Shown here: positions 6,864-15,375 of the stretch, in pieces | How the letters are laid out: every line of letters starts with the position of its first letter | Numbering within the stretch: position 1 is the stretch's first letter | NCBI GenBank assembly: GCA_021806005.1 | Contig: JAJZDM010000012.1 | Span: forward strand, 1 to 58,132 | From: Acidobacteriota bacterium | Lineage (GTDB): Bacteria; Acidobacteriota; Terriglobia; Terriglobales; Acidobacteriaceae | Reading direction: 5' to 3' | DNA: 58,132 bases | Translations under genes and position numbers: made by a program | Notes under the pieces: model-generated | What the model was told of the DNA's origin: nothing | What the model saw: only the letters and a program-made list of their open reading frames with translations | Database searches by the model: none

Positions 6864-8255
6864 ATGGGCGACTCTGCCGCAGCGGACATCTTCGGCTTCC
6901 TCCACGTCGACCTCAACAGCTTCTTCGCATCCGTGGAGCAGCAACTCCACCCCGAGTACCGCAACCGGCCCACCGGCGTGGTTCCAACCATCGCCGACAC
7001 TACCTCCCTGATCGCGGCCAGTTATGAGGCCAAGGCTCTGGGCATCAAGACCGGAACACGCGTTCTCGACGCCAGACGCATCTGCCCGGAGATCATCCTG
7101 GTCCACGGCAACCACGCCACCTACGCCGAGTACTCGCACCGGATCGTTGCCGCCGTGGAGCGCGTCTGCCCGGTAGCCCACACCCCCTCCATCGACGAGA
7201 TGGTCTGCCAGCTTCTGGGCCGCGAACGCGAGCCTGCCCGCGCCCGGCAGATCGCATTGGAGATCAAGCAGGCCATCCGCGACGACGTCGGCGAGACGCT
7301 GCGCTGCTCCATCGGCATCGCTCCCAACCGCTATCTGGCCAAGATCGCCAGCGACATGCAGAAGCCCGACGGCCTGGTCGGTCTGCTGCCCAGCGGTCTG
7401 CCCGGCTCCATCGCCCACCTGGAGCTGCGCGACCTTCCCGGCGTCGGCGCCCGCACCGAACTCCGCCTGAACGCCCAGGGGATCCGCACCATGCCGGAGC
7501 TGCTGGCGCTGGACCGCACCGCCATGCGCAGCCTCTTCGACTCCGTCTGGGGAGACCGCGTCTACCACTGGCTGCGCGGCAATGACACCGGCGACGACGG
7601 CGCGCCCCTCCCCTCCGCGGTCCAGAAGTCCCTGGGCCACTCCCACGTGCTGGCTCCCGAGCACCGCTCCCCGGAGGGCGCCTGGGCCGTAGCGCACAAG
7701 CTGCTGCACAAGGCAGCCATGCGTCTGCGCATGGAGAAGTTCTTCTCCGGCTCCCTGGCCCTTACCGTCAAGTACGCTCTCAGCGCATCGCAGGCGGCCA
7801 GCCTCTCCGGGAGTCGATCCGGAAGCCCGTCCGGAAGCCGATCCGGATTCCAACCTGGAATCCAACCTGGGAACGAACGGGTCAAGAAGCATCTGAGCGG
7901 CCTTACCGAGACGGGATGGGGGATGGAGGCACGCTTCCATCCCTGCCAGGACACGCTCTCTCTGCTGGAAGCGCTGCAGGGCTGCTGGAAGCAGGCGCCC
8001 ACCGATCACCGGCACGCGAAGCCCTTCTTTGTGGGCATCACCCTGCGCAACCTGATCCCTGAGGCGGAGATGCAGGGATCGCTCTTTGAAGAGCCAGGCA
8101 ACCGCAGAGAGCTCTCGGCCACCATGGACAAGCTCAACCTGAAGTACGGACACACCACCCTTCACTTCGCCGGCATGCTTCCGGCCCGAGACAGCGCCCC
8201 CACCCGCATCGCCTTCACCCAGATTCCCGTGCAGTACGGCCAGGAGTACATGTAG
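6864..8255 (+). CDS. Y-family (DinB/Pol IV-like) translesion DNA polymerase
   Basis: 463 residues. The palm motif FLHVDLNSFFASVEQQ with Asp16, the ASYEAKALGIKTGT stretch and TPSIDEM with Asp111-Glu112 supply the metal-binding residues of Y-family polymerases. LRCSIGIAPNRYLAKIASDMQKPDG and the helix-hairpin-helix ELRDLPGVGARTELRLNAQGI follow. The little-finger region is interrupted near residues 312-335 by a low-complexity SGSRSGSPSGSRSG segment and a FQPGIQPG repeat. The sequence TIADTTS where Pol IV usually has a GG.S motif, and MVCQL after SIDE, show that it is a diverged subgroup rather than classical DinB. No Shine-Dalgarno is present; the start codon lies six bases after a TATAAT box, consistent with a leaderless mRNA. 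Confidence 0.9.
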   Translation: MGDSAAADIFGFLHVDLNSFFASVEQQLHPEYRNRPTGVVPTIADTTSLIAASYEAKALGIKTGTRVLDARRICPEIILVHGNHATYAEYSHRIVAAVERVCPVAHTPSIDEMVCQLLGREREPARARQIALEIKQAIRDDVGETLRCSIGIAPNRYLAKIASDMQKPDGLVGLLPSGLPGSIAHLELRDLPGVGARTELRLNAQGIRTMPELLALDRTAMRSLFDSVWGDRVYHWLRGNDTGDDGAPLPSAVQKSLGHSHVLAPEHRSPEGAWAVAHKLLHKAAMRLRMEKFFSGSLALTVKYALSASQAASLSGSRSGSPSGSRSGFQPGIQPGNERVKKHLSGLTETGWGMEARFHPCQDTLSLLEALQGCWKQAPTDHRHAKPFFVGITLRNLIPEAEMQGSLFEEPGNRRELSATMDKLNLKYGHTTLHFAGMLPARDSAPTRIAFTQIPVQYGQEYM

Positions 8256-8357
8256 CCTCGCCCTTCCGCCGCCGATACAGCAGATACCGCGCGTCCTTCG
8301 TGCCCCGGAGCCTTTCCACCGTCCTCGGCGCGCGCCGCCAACACGCCTCGCCAACGA

Positions 8358-9974
8358 TCAACGCGCTCTGCACGTCCAGGCGTCCAACTCCGCGCCTTGT
8401 CGTTCAATCGCGTACCGGCGTACAAACGTATCGTGCAGCGCCGGCGGAAACACATAGGTGAACGTGAACGGCCGCTCTCCATGAGGTATCAGCCAGACGT
8501 CGTCGGAACAGTGGTCCATCCGGGTGATGACGCCGTCCGGGAAGCTCTCAAAAAACTCCTCCAGCCGGGGGCTTCCATCCAGGGTGTACGGCTCGCCATG
8601 CAGCACGGGCAGATAACGCAGCCACTCTGCCGTTCCATGCCATTGGCCATACCCCACCTGAAGCGTGCGCCCGCGATACTCCGAAAGATACGCTTCGAGC
8701 TCCACTCTTCCCCTGCGAAGCTCCACTGCCTGCGCCCGCGCCTCGCTCACCGTGGTTGCATCTCGGGGAGCAAACGACAACCCAATCGCCATACCGCCCA
8801 GCGCCAGCGCCAGCACAACGAACTCCCGGCGCAGTGACCCGCCCTTCCCCTGTAACGAGCTTGCCTCCGTCGACCCCAGGGCCATCGCAAGATATCCAGC
8901 CTGAACAGGGATCAACTGCCAGAAGTGCCACACCCCTGTACCCGGCTTGTCTGCAACCCAGGCTACTGCCAGCGCGCAACCCACGATCGACGCCCAGAGC
9001 GCCACCGCTGTCCTCCTTTGCGATCCCTGCAGCAGTCCGATGCCAGCCCACTGCAGCAGCAGCAGCGGCAACAGCAGAAACGCAGCATAGGCCAGCGCTG
9101 GCACAACAAGATCGGGACTGATCGAATGCAAGCCTCCCGGCACCGCATGCAACCATGCAACATAGTTCGGCAACGAAAACTCCGGAAGAGCGAAGGGCGC
9201 CAGGCCCACCGCCGCCGCCAGCACCGCCGCGGTCACCACCGACCTGAGCCCATGTCTCCGATAGAGCAACAGAACCACCAGAAGCGCAGCCGCCAGCACC
9301 GTAACCTTCAGGTCAACCGCCAGCCCCAGGCAGATCCCGGTCAGCACTCCGGCCCATAGGCCAACGTCCATCATCGCTGCTCGTGTCGCTAACGCCACCG
9401 TGAGCAGAATCCAGATGTCCGCTCGCATCCCCAGCGCATATCGCATCTGCTCCATCACCGCGCCCAGAGGTAGCGCAAGCAGCGCCAGCGCCACATCGCG
9501 GCGCAGGGCCTTTCGGAAGATGCTATACAAACTCAGACAGACCAGAAGGTTGGCCGCAAGCACCACAGCCCGCAGGGCCAGAAATCCTCCCCCACACAGC
9601 GCAAGCACCGCCCGGTACAGCAGAAATGTGACCGGCCCATAGCGCAGCGAGTACCCAAACTCCGCCGAGTGCAGCGAGTGATACACCGGCTGACCATGCA
9701 GGCTGGCGGCGGAGATCGCCAGAATGTCGGCCTCATCTCCCTGGAAGAAAACGCAGTGCCCAGCAGCCAGGTTCAGCGCCACATACAGGCCCAGCGTCAG
9801 CAGCCCCGCTCCCAGCCCGATGCGCCGTGCCAGAGTCCTCCGCCGCTCCGGTTCGACGCTCCGCAGCAGCACCGCGCACAACCACGCAAGCGAGGCCCCG
9901 ATCAGAAACCATACCAGGGGAAGTTCTCGTAGAACTCTCAGCGTCCGCTCTCCCCTCTCCAGTGCTTCGGCCAT
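8358..9974 (-). CDS. GT-C type membrane glycosyltransferase-like protein
   Basis: About 538 residues if translation starts at ATG 9974, just before the first membrane helix (ELPLVWFLIGASLAWLC). The frame stays open further upstream, but that part overlaps a gluQ fragment and lacks family character. About ten to eleven hydrophobic helices span residues 18-410. The first large periplasmic loop contains FFQGDEADILAISAASLHGQPVY, with the acidic GDE motif usual for GT-C polyprenyl-phosphate-sugar transferases. A soluble C-terminal part of about 130 residues (LQVGYGQWHGTAEWLRYLPVLHG) follows. Donor and acceptor are unknown. It probably belongs to a surface-glycan locus with the FkbM methyltransferase upstream on the same strand. 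It is convergent with the polymerase gene. Confidence 0.7.
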   Translation of the reverse strand: MAEALERGERTLRVLRELPLVWFLIGASLAWLCAVLLRSVEPERRRTLARRIGLGAGLLTLGLYVALNLAAGHCVFFQGDEADILAISAASLHGQPVYHSLHSAEFGYSLRYGPVTFLLYRAVLALCGGGFLALRAVVLAANLLVCLSLYSIFRKALRRDVALALLALPLGAVMEQMRYALGMRADIWILLTVALATRAAMMDVGLWAGVLTGICLGLAVDLKVTVLAAALLVVLLLYRRHGLRSVVTAAVLAAAVGLAPFALPEFSLPNYVAWLHAVPGGLHSISPDLVVPALAYAAFLLLPLLLLQWAGIGLLQGSQRRTAVALWASIVGCALAVAWVADKPGTGVWHFWQLIPVQAGYLAMALGSTEASSLQGKGGSLRREFVVLALALGGMAIGLSFAPRDATTVSEARAQAVELRRGRVELEAYLSEYRGRTLQVGYGQWHGTAEWLRYLPVLHGEPYTLDGSPRLEEFFESFPDGVITRMDHCSDDVWLIPHGERPFTFTYVFPPALHDTFVRRYAIERQGAELDAWTCRAR

Positions 9975-10110
9975 CCCCCTGCTGACAGGTATCTCGTGCG
10001 ACGCTGCGGACTCGGCACCACGAAGCTCAGTATATCCCGCGCCCTGAAGGCATGCGGAGATCCGCGTCAACCACCACCCTTGACCGATCGTAAAATGGTT
10101 CTTCCAGCAC

Positions 10111-10290
10111 GATAACCACCCCCCTTCATCGGCCGCCTGGCCCCCACCGGACTGCTGCACCTTGGCCACGCGCGCAACTTCTTCATCGCCCACCAGCGCG
10201 CCCGCTCCGCGCACGGCATCCTCTACCTTCTCCGCGAAGAACCTGGACCTCCAGCCAGGATGAGATCGCTCGGCCGGCCCGGGGAGTTCT
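10111..10290 (+). pseudogene. 5' fragment of gluQ (duplicated remnant)
   Basis: Bases 10158-10229 match 69 of 72 positions of intact gluQ at 11836-11907, including the HLGHA signature. Just before, the copy has lost two codons, and just after, it carries a three-base and then a one-base insertion, so the frame breaks. The equivalent start codon is missing and nothing resembling the rest of gluQ follows. It is therefore a fragment of a recent duplication, not a gene. It lies directly upstream of the divergent glycosyltransferase gene. Confidence 0.85.
10249..10284. repeat. Short repeat also found upstream of gluQ (11618-11651)
   Basis: Both places share ccagcc, two variable bases, then gatgagatcgctcgg and ggc. 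At 11619 the unit folds into nested arms, CCAGCC/GGCTGG outside and GCGAT/ATCGC inside around GAG. The copy here has a weaker fold. It marks the edge of the duplicated segment. Confidence 0.5.
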
Positions 10291-10445
10291 TCCGGCTACC
10301 TTCGATGCCAGGCTGCCTTCGATCCTGGGCTGCGTGAAGGGAGAGATATCCGGCTCTATCCGACAGAAAATTCATCGCAGTCGGACGAGAAGATGGCTGG
10401 ACGACTCCAGGATGTTTCGATGCTTAGGACCACCATCACCCCGCA

Positions 10446-11204
10446 CTACTTTGCTGTTGGAACCGCCAGCGTGTTGAAGCATGCGGCGTCGACGCGGACG
10501 CGCGGGCTGCTGTTCCAGTCAAATAACTTATACTCGTGCCTCAGTAGGATTTCAGTCACAACATCGCGAGAACGTTTTGCCATCTCACAAAGCAGGACAG
10601 GACGCACCTCGGCCAGCATCCGCTCCGCACCGCGCAACACCAAAGCCTCTGCACCCTCCACATCGATCTTCAACACATCCGGTGCTGGCAGGCCCTGCTC
10701 GAGCAACCAGTCCAGAGTAACGGTAAGCACACTCACCGTTTCGCGGACACCGCCTGTCTGCGTTGATCCAGTTAAGCTATCCAGATAGTTGGCCGCACGC
10801 CCGCGCTGCGCAATGTTGAAGGAGGCGATCCCCAGGGAATCGGCAACCGCAATGGGAAGCACTTGAACGCGGGCCGAAGATGCCGGTTGAAGGGCAGACG
10901 ACCTCCGCAAGAGCGTGGCGAGCCAGATATCGGCCTCAACGGCAACCACCGTCCCGGTAGCTCCCGCGCGCTGCGCGGCAGCTATGGCAAACAGCCCCAC
11001 ATTCGCACCTAAATCCCATACGATACTCCCCTGGTGGACAAACTCCCTGGCGAAATCGAAGAGGTCCGACTTCAGACGCGGTCGCCACAGGCTCAACGCA
11101 GCGCCCGGCGTGATGACGATCGGGACTCGCTCGAAGTCGCCGGGAAGGTGTCGCGTGAAAACGATGTTGCGGCTGAGATGTTCGAGTACGGTACGCATGA
11201 CCAT
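10446..11204 (-). CDS. FkbM-family SAM-dependent methyltransferase
   Basis: 252 residues from ATG 11204, preceded by AGGAG at 10 nt. The SAM-binding motif I is SIVWDLGANVGLFAIAAAQ (about residues 61-79), followed by VVAVEADIWLATLLRRS. The FkbM signature LKIDVEGAEALVLRGAERML lies at about 186-205, with VRPVLLCEM after it. FkbM enzymes O-methylate sugars or polyketides; here a surface glycan is the likely target given the nearby glycosyltransferase. GC in sampled lines is about 57 %, lower than most neighbours. The gene lies between the two copies of a gluQ-derived duplication, which suggests acquisition or rearrangement of this patch. Confidence 0.88.
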   Translation of the reverse strand: MVMRTVLEHLSRNIVFTRHLPGDFERVPIVITPGAALSLWRPRLKSDLFDFAREFVHQGSIVWDLGANVGLFAIAAAQRAGATGTVVAVEADIWLATLLRRSSALQPASSARVQVLPIAVADSLGIASFNIAQRGRAANYLDSLTGSTQTGGVRETVSVLTVTLDWLLEQGLPAPDVLKIDVEGAEALVLRGAERMLAEVRPVLLCEMAKRSRDVVTEILLRHEYKLFDWNSSPRVRVDAACFNTLAVPTAK

Positions 11205-11228
11205 GTCTATCCGTCTCCTGAGCAGGTC

Positions 11229-11519
11229 CTATGGGTAGTTTATGGTTCGGGCAGCCGTGTGCGTCAGAGCACCTTCGGTACCGGAGCCGGCGTGAAAGCC
11301 GCACGAGCACCTGGTGAAGACTCGGCACTCGTTGCCCAGACACCCGGTCTCCGCGTTGAATCGTTCACCGCGGAGACCGGGTGCGAGGAGAACGAGACCG
11401 AAACCGGCCAGGAACCACACCAGCGGATGCTCCGCGATGAAGAGCAAAAGAATGAAAAGCAAGAGATTGATGTCCTGAAATAGCAGCCGGTGGAGACCAG
11501 CGTATCCTCCTGGGCTCAT
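11229..11519 (-). CDS. Small membrane ORF of unknown function, possibly a degraded gene end
   Basis: About 96 residues from ATG 11519; an ATG at 11582 in the same frame gives 117. Residues 12-50 are strongly hydrophobic (LLLFILLLFIAEHPLVWFLAGFGLVLLAPGL). The rest is Cys/Gly-rich and looks random. HPLVWFLAGFGLVLL resembles LPLVWFLIGASLAWLC at the start of the glycosyltransferase at 8358-9974, so this may be the decayed 5' end of a related gene. A 15-bp perfect hairpin lies inside the frame. Coding status is uncertain. Confidence 0.35.
   Translation of the reverse strand: MSPGGYAGLHRLLFQDINLLLFILLLFIAEHPLVWFLAGFGLVLLAPGLRGERFNAETGCLGNECRVFTRCSCGFHAGSGTEGALTHTAARTINYP
11341..11383. repeat. Perfect 15-bp inverted repeat with 13-nt loop
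   Basis: cacccggtctccgcg at 11341-11355 pairs exactly with 11369-11383. It sits inside the doubtful small membrane ORF, which argues against strong coding constraint there. There is no T-run beside it. Confidence 0.75.
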
Positions 11520-11528
11520 GCGTGAAAT

Positions 11529-11558
11529 CCACTCGGCACGGAATGCCGTGCCGAGTGG
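11529..11558. repeat. Perfect 13-bp inverted repeat with 4-nt loop
   Basis: ccactcggcacgg at 11529-11541 pairs exactly with 11546-11558 around AATG. It lies between the small membrane ORF and gluQ, in a divergent region that should hold promoters for both strands. A cruciform, an operator or the scar of a mobile repeat are possible. Confidence 0.75.
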
Positions 11559-11775
11559 GGCGAAGGTTCGGTCTTCCGCCACAGTTGTTTGGCTTAAGGT
11601 CTCAGTGCAATTTCTTCACCAGCCGCGATGAGATCGCTCGGCTGGCTTGGGTGTCTTCCGCTTCAACTCGATACTATTATGGATGCGTGACGGGAGCGGG
11701 ATGTGGCTGGATCCGACTTGGCAGGGTGGGACCATCCGGAAAGACTGCCTTACCGCTTGCGATGCATCCACATCC

Positions 11776-12645
11776 ATGAAAGCAGCGACTACTCCCTACA
11801 TCGGCCGTCTGGCTCCATCCCCAACTGGACTCCTCCACCTTGGCCACGCACGCACCTTCTTCATCGCCCACCAGCGCGCCCGCTCCGCGCACGGCATGCT
11901 CTACCTTCGCGACGAAGACCTGGACCGGCAGCGCTCCCGCCCGGAGTTCTCCGCCGCCATGCGCGAGGATCTGCTCTGGCTCGGCCTTCGCTGGGACGCT
12001 GAACTTCGCCAGAGCGAGCGTCTTCCCATCTACCGCGCCGCTCTCGATCGCCTGCTCGCCGCCGGCCTCGCCTATCCCTGCTCCTGCTCCCGCCGCGACC
12101 TGGCCCAGGCCATGCAGGCCCCGCACGAAGACGCCGCCGCCGCACCCGAGGACGATGAGCCCATCTACAACAATCGCTGCCGCCCCGCCGCAGCCTCTCC
12201 CACAGCAGCCTTCGCCACAGGCTGCAACTACCGCTTCCGCACCCCCGACCAACTCCAGGTCGCCTTCACTGACCTGCACGCCGGCCCGCAGTCCTTTACC
12301 ACCTCAAGGGACTTCGGCGACTTCCTGATCTGGCGCAGGGCCGAGCCCGGCGACACCTCCGGTCTCGGCCTGCCCAGCTATCAACTCGCCTGCGTCGTCG
12401 ATGACGCCCAAACTGGCATCACCGAGGTAGTCCGGGGCGGCGATCTGCTGAAGTCCACCGCCCGCCAGATCCTGCTGCAGCGCGCCCTGGGCTATCCCAC
12501 CCCCGCCTGGTTCCACTGCGACCTGATGCGCGACCACTCCGGCATCCGCCTGGCCAAGCGCCATGACGCCCTGGCCCTGCGCACCCTGCGTGCCAGGGGC
12601 ATCACCGCCGCCGAACTCCCCGCCCTCTTCCAGGACCACCCCTGA
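11776..12645 (+). CDS. gluQ: Glutamyl-Q tRNA(Asp) synthetase
   Basis: 289 residues from ATG 11776, the usual size of GluQRS, a truncated GluRS without an anticodon-binding domain. It attaches glutamate to queuosine-34 of tRNA(Asp). Visible features are IGRLAPSPTGLLHLGHA (the HIGH region), then Cys102-x-Cys104 with Tyr131 and Cys135, which match the zinc ligands of E. coli GluQRS. EVVRGGDLLKSTARQILLQ and the KMSKS equivalent IRLAKRHDA near residue 256 follow. The frame is open upstream to 11647, but family alignment and the position of IGRLAPSP favour 11776. tgt, which inserts the queuosine precursor, is elsewhere in this window. Confidence 0.95.
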   Translation: MKAATTPYIGRLAPSPTGLLHLGHARTFFIAHQRARSAHGMLYLRDEDLDRQRSRPEFSAAMREDLLWLGLRWDAELRQSERLPIYRAALDRLLAAGLAYPCSCSRRDLAQAMQAPHEDAAAAPEDDEPIYNNRCRPAAASPTAAFATGCNYRFRTPDQLQVAFTDLHAGPQSFTTSRDFGDFLIWRRAEPGDTSGLGLPSYQLACVVDDAQTGITEVVRGGDLLKSTARQILLQRALGYPTPAWFHCDLMRDHSGIRLAKRHDALALRTLRARGITAAELPALFQDHP

Positions 12646-12650
12646 GCGGC

Positions 12651-12679
12651 TGCGGCCGGCACTGAGTGCGCCGGCCGCA
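12651..12679. terminator. Hairpin between convergent gluQ and S9 peptidase genes
   Basis: tgcggccggc at 12651-12660 pairs with gccggccgca at 12670-12679 across a 9-nt loop. It lies between two convergent stop codons and could act in both directions, although T-runs are missing. Confidence 0.5.
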
Positions 12680-12705
12680 AGGAACCTTCCCCGTCCGCTC
12701 CGGGT

Positions 12706-15141
12706 CTAATGCTCCGCCCGGTAGGCCTTCAGAATCTGGTCATACGGCGTGGGGACAAAGTCCACCGGCGGTACGCCACCGGCCAGGTGCTTCACAAAGT
12801 AGTCCCACCTGCGCCGCATCACATAGGGCTCATCCTTCGCATAGCCGTGATGCATGTTGGGCAGCATCAGCATGTCGAAGTTCTTGTTGGCCTGGATCAG
12901 CGCGTTCACCACCAGCAGCGTGTTGTTGGGAGGAACGTTGTCATCCATGGTGCCGTGAACCAGCATCAGGTGGCCCTTCAGATTGGCAGCGTACCTCTCA
13001 TTGGCCTGCGCGTCGTAGTTGTCCTCGCCGTGCGGTCCAATCGTCTCCAGCCCCGCCCAGCGCTCATCCCAGTCATCCTCATACTCCCGCTGGTCGTGGT
13101 TGCCGCTCTCCGCCCATCCCACCTGGAAGAACTCCGGGAAGTGGAACATCGCGGAGACGGTCGCGTTCCCACCGCCGGAGTGCCCGGTGATCCCCACCCG
13201 GTCCAGGTCGATCCACGCATCGCGCGTCGCCAGATCCTTGATCCCCGACACCTGATCAGGGATCGTGTCATCGCCCATATCCGCCGGATTGGAGGCGTGG
13301 GCGTCATGGAAGCTCTTGGAACGGTGCGGATTGCCCATCCCATCGATGCACACCACCACAAAGCCAAGCTCGGCCATCGACTGCAGATCCCCTCGCGCGG
13401 CCGCAAACCCCGGCGGACCGAAAACCGAGCACGATCCGTCCTGCGGCCCCGGATACACATAATCGATCACCGGATACTTCTTGGCCGGATCAAAGCTCGT
13501 CGGTCGGAAGAGCAATCCGTAGAGCGGCGTCACGCCATCCCGCGCCTTCACCTCGATGCGTAGCGGCGGCTTCCATCCCGCCGCCAGAAGCCGAGAGATA
13601 TCCTGGTGCGCCAGAGTCACCAGCGCCTTGCCCGTCCTGCCGTCGCGCAGCACCGCCGTCTGCGGCGTGTTCACCGTGGAGTACACATCTACAAACGTGC
13701 TGCCGTTGCCCGGCGCAGTGATCGCATGGGTGGCGTCCTCCGGCGTCAGCAGCGTCTGCTGCGTCCCATCCAGATTCACCCGGAAGTAGTTCACGTAGTA
13801 GGGATCCTCGCCCGCAACCTTGTTGGTTGCCGTGAACCAGAGCACTCCGGTCTTCTCATCCACGGCCTTGATCTCAGCCACGGGACCGTCACCCTGAGTC
13901 ACCTGGTTCACCAGTGCGCCGCTGTTCAGGTTGTACAGATAGTACTGTGCCCAGTTGCTGCGCTCGCTGGCCCACAGAAACTCGTTGCGACTCCACAGCA
14001 CCTTCCAGTCCGTCGTCGCCTGCCACCCGTAGTAGCTCTCCACATGCTCGTGATAGATCGGCTTCACCTCTCCGGTTGCGGTGTCGGCCATCTCCACCCA
14101 CTCATCCTTGTGATCCCTTGAGGTGGAGACAAAGGCCAGCCGGGAGCCGTGCGGTGAGAACTCCACATCGCTCCAGCGGCCGTCGCCATCGCAGCTCACG
14201 TCATCGCACTCCATGCTGCGATGCTCCAGCGGCGGTGTCTTCAGCCGCACCACCTTGCCCGTCGCCACGTCGATCACCACCGGCTCGATCATCGTGACGT
14301 CCTTGTCGCCCACCAGCGGGTAGCGCCACGCCTCCAGCTTGGGATGGCGGTTGGTCACCGGCACCAGGTACATCAGCCCGGTCTTGCGCTGGTCCTGCTG
14401 GAAGGTCGCAATCTTGCTTCCATCCGCCGACCAGGTCAGAATCGCGCCATCCGAGTGCTGCCATCCGGCGTTGTCGGTCGCGTAGCCGAAGTCCGGCACG
14501 CCGTCCGTGGTCAGCGCTCTCTCCTGGCCGGTAGCCACCACGCGGATCCACAGGTTGTTGTCCCGAATGAACGCCGCCAGCTTTCCGTCGGGCGACAGAT
14601 TGTCCTGGCCTTTGCCGTGGCGCGCCGTGCCCTCGGTCGAGACCTCCGCAGGGCTGGGAGGCTTCGGCTCCTCTTTGCACATGGCCGCTGCCTGATCACA
14701 GTCAAAGACCCCATCGCTCGTCGTCACGGAGAAGCCGCCCTGCGCCAGCTCCGCAAAGTTGCTCACGCCCAGATGATCGGCCTCCACAGCGGCCGTCTTC
14801 ACCGCAGGATTGGCAGCGTGCATCGCCGCAGTGATCGCGGCAGCCAGCTTCTGATTGTCGAACGCCGGCGCGACGGTACGGTGGACGGGGTCGGCGATCC
14901 CGTACATCGTGCCATGGACCCCGGGGTCGCGGTAGAACACCCGCCCGTCCGGCAGGTACTTCACGCCACGGATCGTATGATGCACCAGCCCATCCACGTT
15001 GTAGAACATCCAGCGCTCGGCTTGCGCGTAGTCCTGTCGGGTGTACACTTTCTGCGCAGCGGCCGGTAGCACGGCGGCCACTCCGGCAGCCAACCATCCA
15101 GCGATCATCCAACAACGGCGACTCAACATGGCAGGAATCAT
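12706..15141 (-). CDS. Secreted S9-family (dipeptidyl peptidase IV-like) peptidase
   Basis: 811 residues from ATG 15141 (ATG 15129 is an alternative). Residues about 8-29 form a signal peptide ending LPAAAQ. Residues 100-520 make the beta-propeller of DPPIV-type enzymes, with LSPDGKLAAFIRDNNLWIR and LTWSADGSKIATFQQD repeats. The alpha/beta hydrolase domain carries the nucleophile in GHSGGG (Ser at about 655), Asp in HGTMDDNVPP and His in MHHGYAKD. Such enzymes cut dipeptides or short peptides after Pro or Ala in the periplasm or outside the cell. It is convergent with gluQ. There is no partner gene; probably a nutrient-scavenging enzyme. Confidence 0.93.
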   Translation of the reverse strand: MIPAMLSRRCWMIAGWLAAGVAAVLPAAAQKVYTRQDYAQAERWMFYNVDGLVHHTIRGVKYLPDGRVFYRDPGVHGTMYGIADPVHRTVAPAFDNQKLAAAITAAMHAANPAVKTAAVEADHLGVSNFAELAQGGFSVTTSDGVFDCDQAAAMCKEEPKPPSPAEVSTEGTARHGKGQDNLSPDGKLAAFIRDNNLWIRVVATGQERALTTDGVPDFGYATDNAGWQHSDGAILTWSADGSKIATFQQDQRKTGLMYLVPVTNRHPKLEAWRYPLVGDKDVTMIEPVVIDVATGKVVRLKTPPLEHRSMECDDVSCDGDGRWSDVEFSPHGSRLAFVSTSRDHKDEWVEMADTATGEVKPIYHEHVESYYGWQATTDWKVLWSRNEFLWASERSNWAQYYLYNLNSGALVNQVTQGDGPVAEIKAVDEKTGVLWFTATNKVAGEDPYYVNYFRVNLDGTQQTLLTPEDATHAITAPGNGSTFVDVYSTVNTPQTAVLRDGRTGKALVTLAHQDISRLLAAGWKPPLRIEVKARDGVTPLYGLLFRPTSFDPAKKYPVIDYVYPGPQDGSCSVFGPPGFAAARGDLQSMAELGFVVVCIDGMGNPHRSKSFHDAHASNPADMGDDTIPDQVSGIKDLATRDAWIDLDRVGITGHSGGGNATVSAMFHFPEFFQVGWAESGNHDQREYEDDWDERWAGLETIGPHGEDNYDAQANERYAANLKGHLMLVHGTMDDNVPPNNTLLVVNALIQANKNFDMLMLPNMHHGYAKDEPYVMRRRWDYFVKHLAGGVPPVDFVPTPYDQILKAYRAEH

Positions 15142-15312
15142 CCTCTTCTGAAAAATGTTTAGTCCGTAGACAACGGTCCCATCAGCCTATTCCAAAATCA
15201 TCCCGGCGGCGAGTTCCTGCACGCGGATCCAGCACCTGGATCCCAGACCCCGAAGTCACACGCAGCCCGTTGACCTCGCGGCGCTCCAGCTTATCCGGCA
15301 CCGCATCCGGCA

Positions 15313-15352
15313 GAAAAAAAGCGCGCCCCACAGGGGCTCCGTGGGACGCGCC
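15313..15352 (-). terminator. Rho-independent terminator of icd
   Basis: Read on the minus strand, GGCGCGTCCCAC pairs with GTGGGGCGCGC across a short loop and is followed by seven T residues. It begins about 24 bp after the icd stop codon. This is the clearest intrinsic terminator in the window. Confidence 0.9.
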
Positions 15353-15375
15353 GTTTCACTGCAACCGTACCGGTA

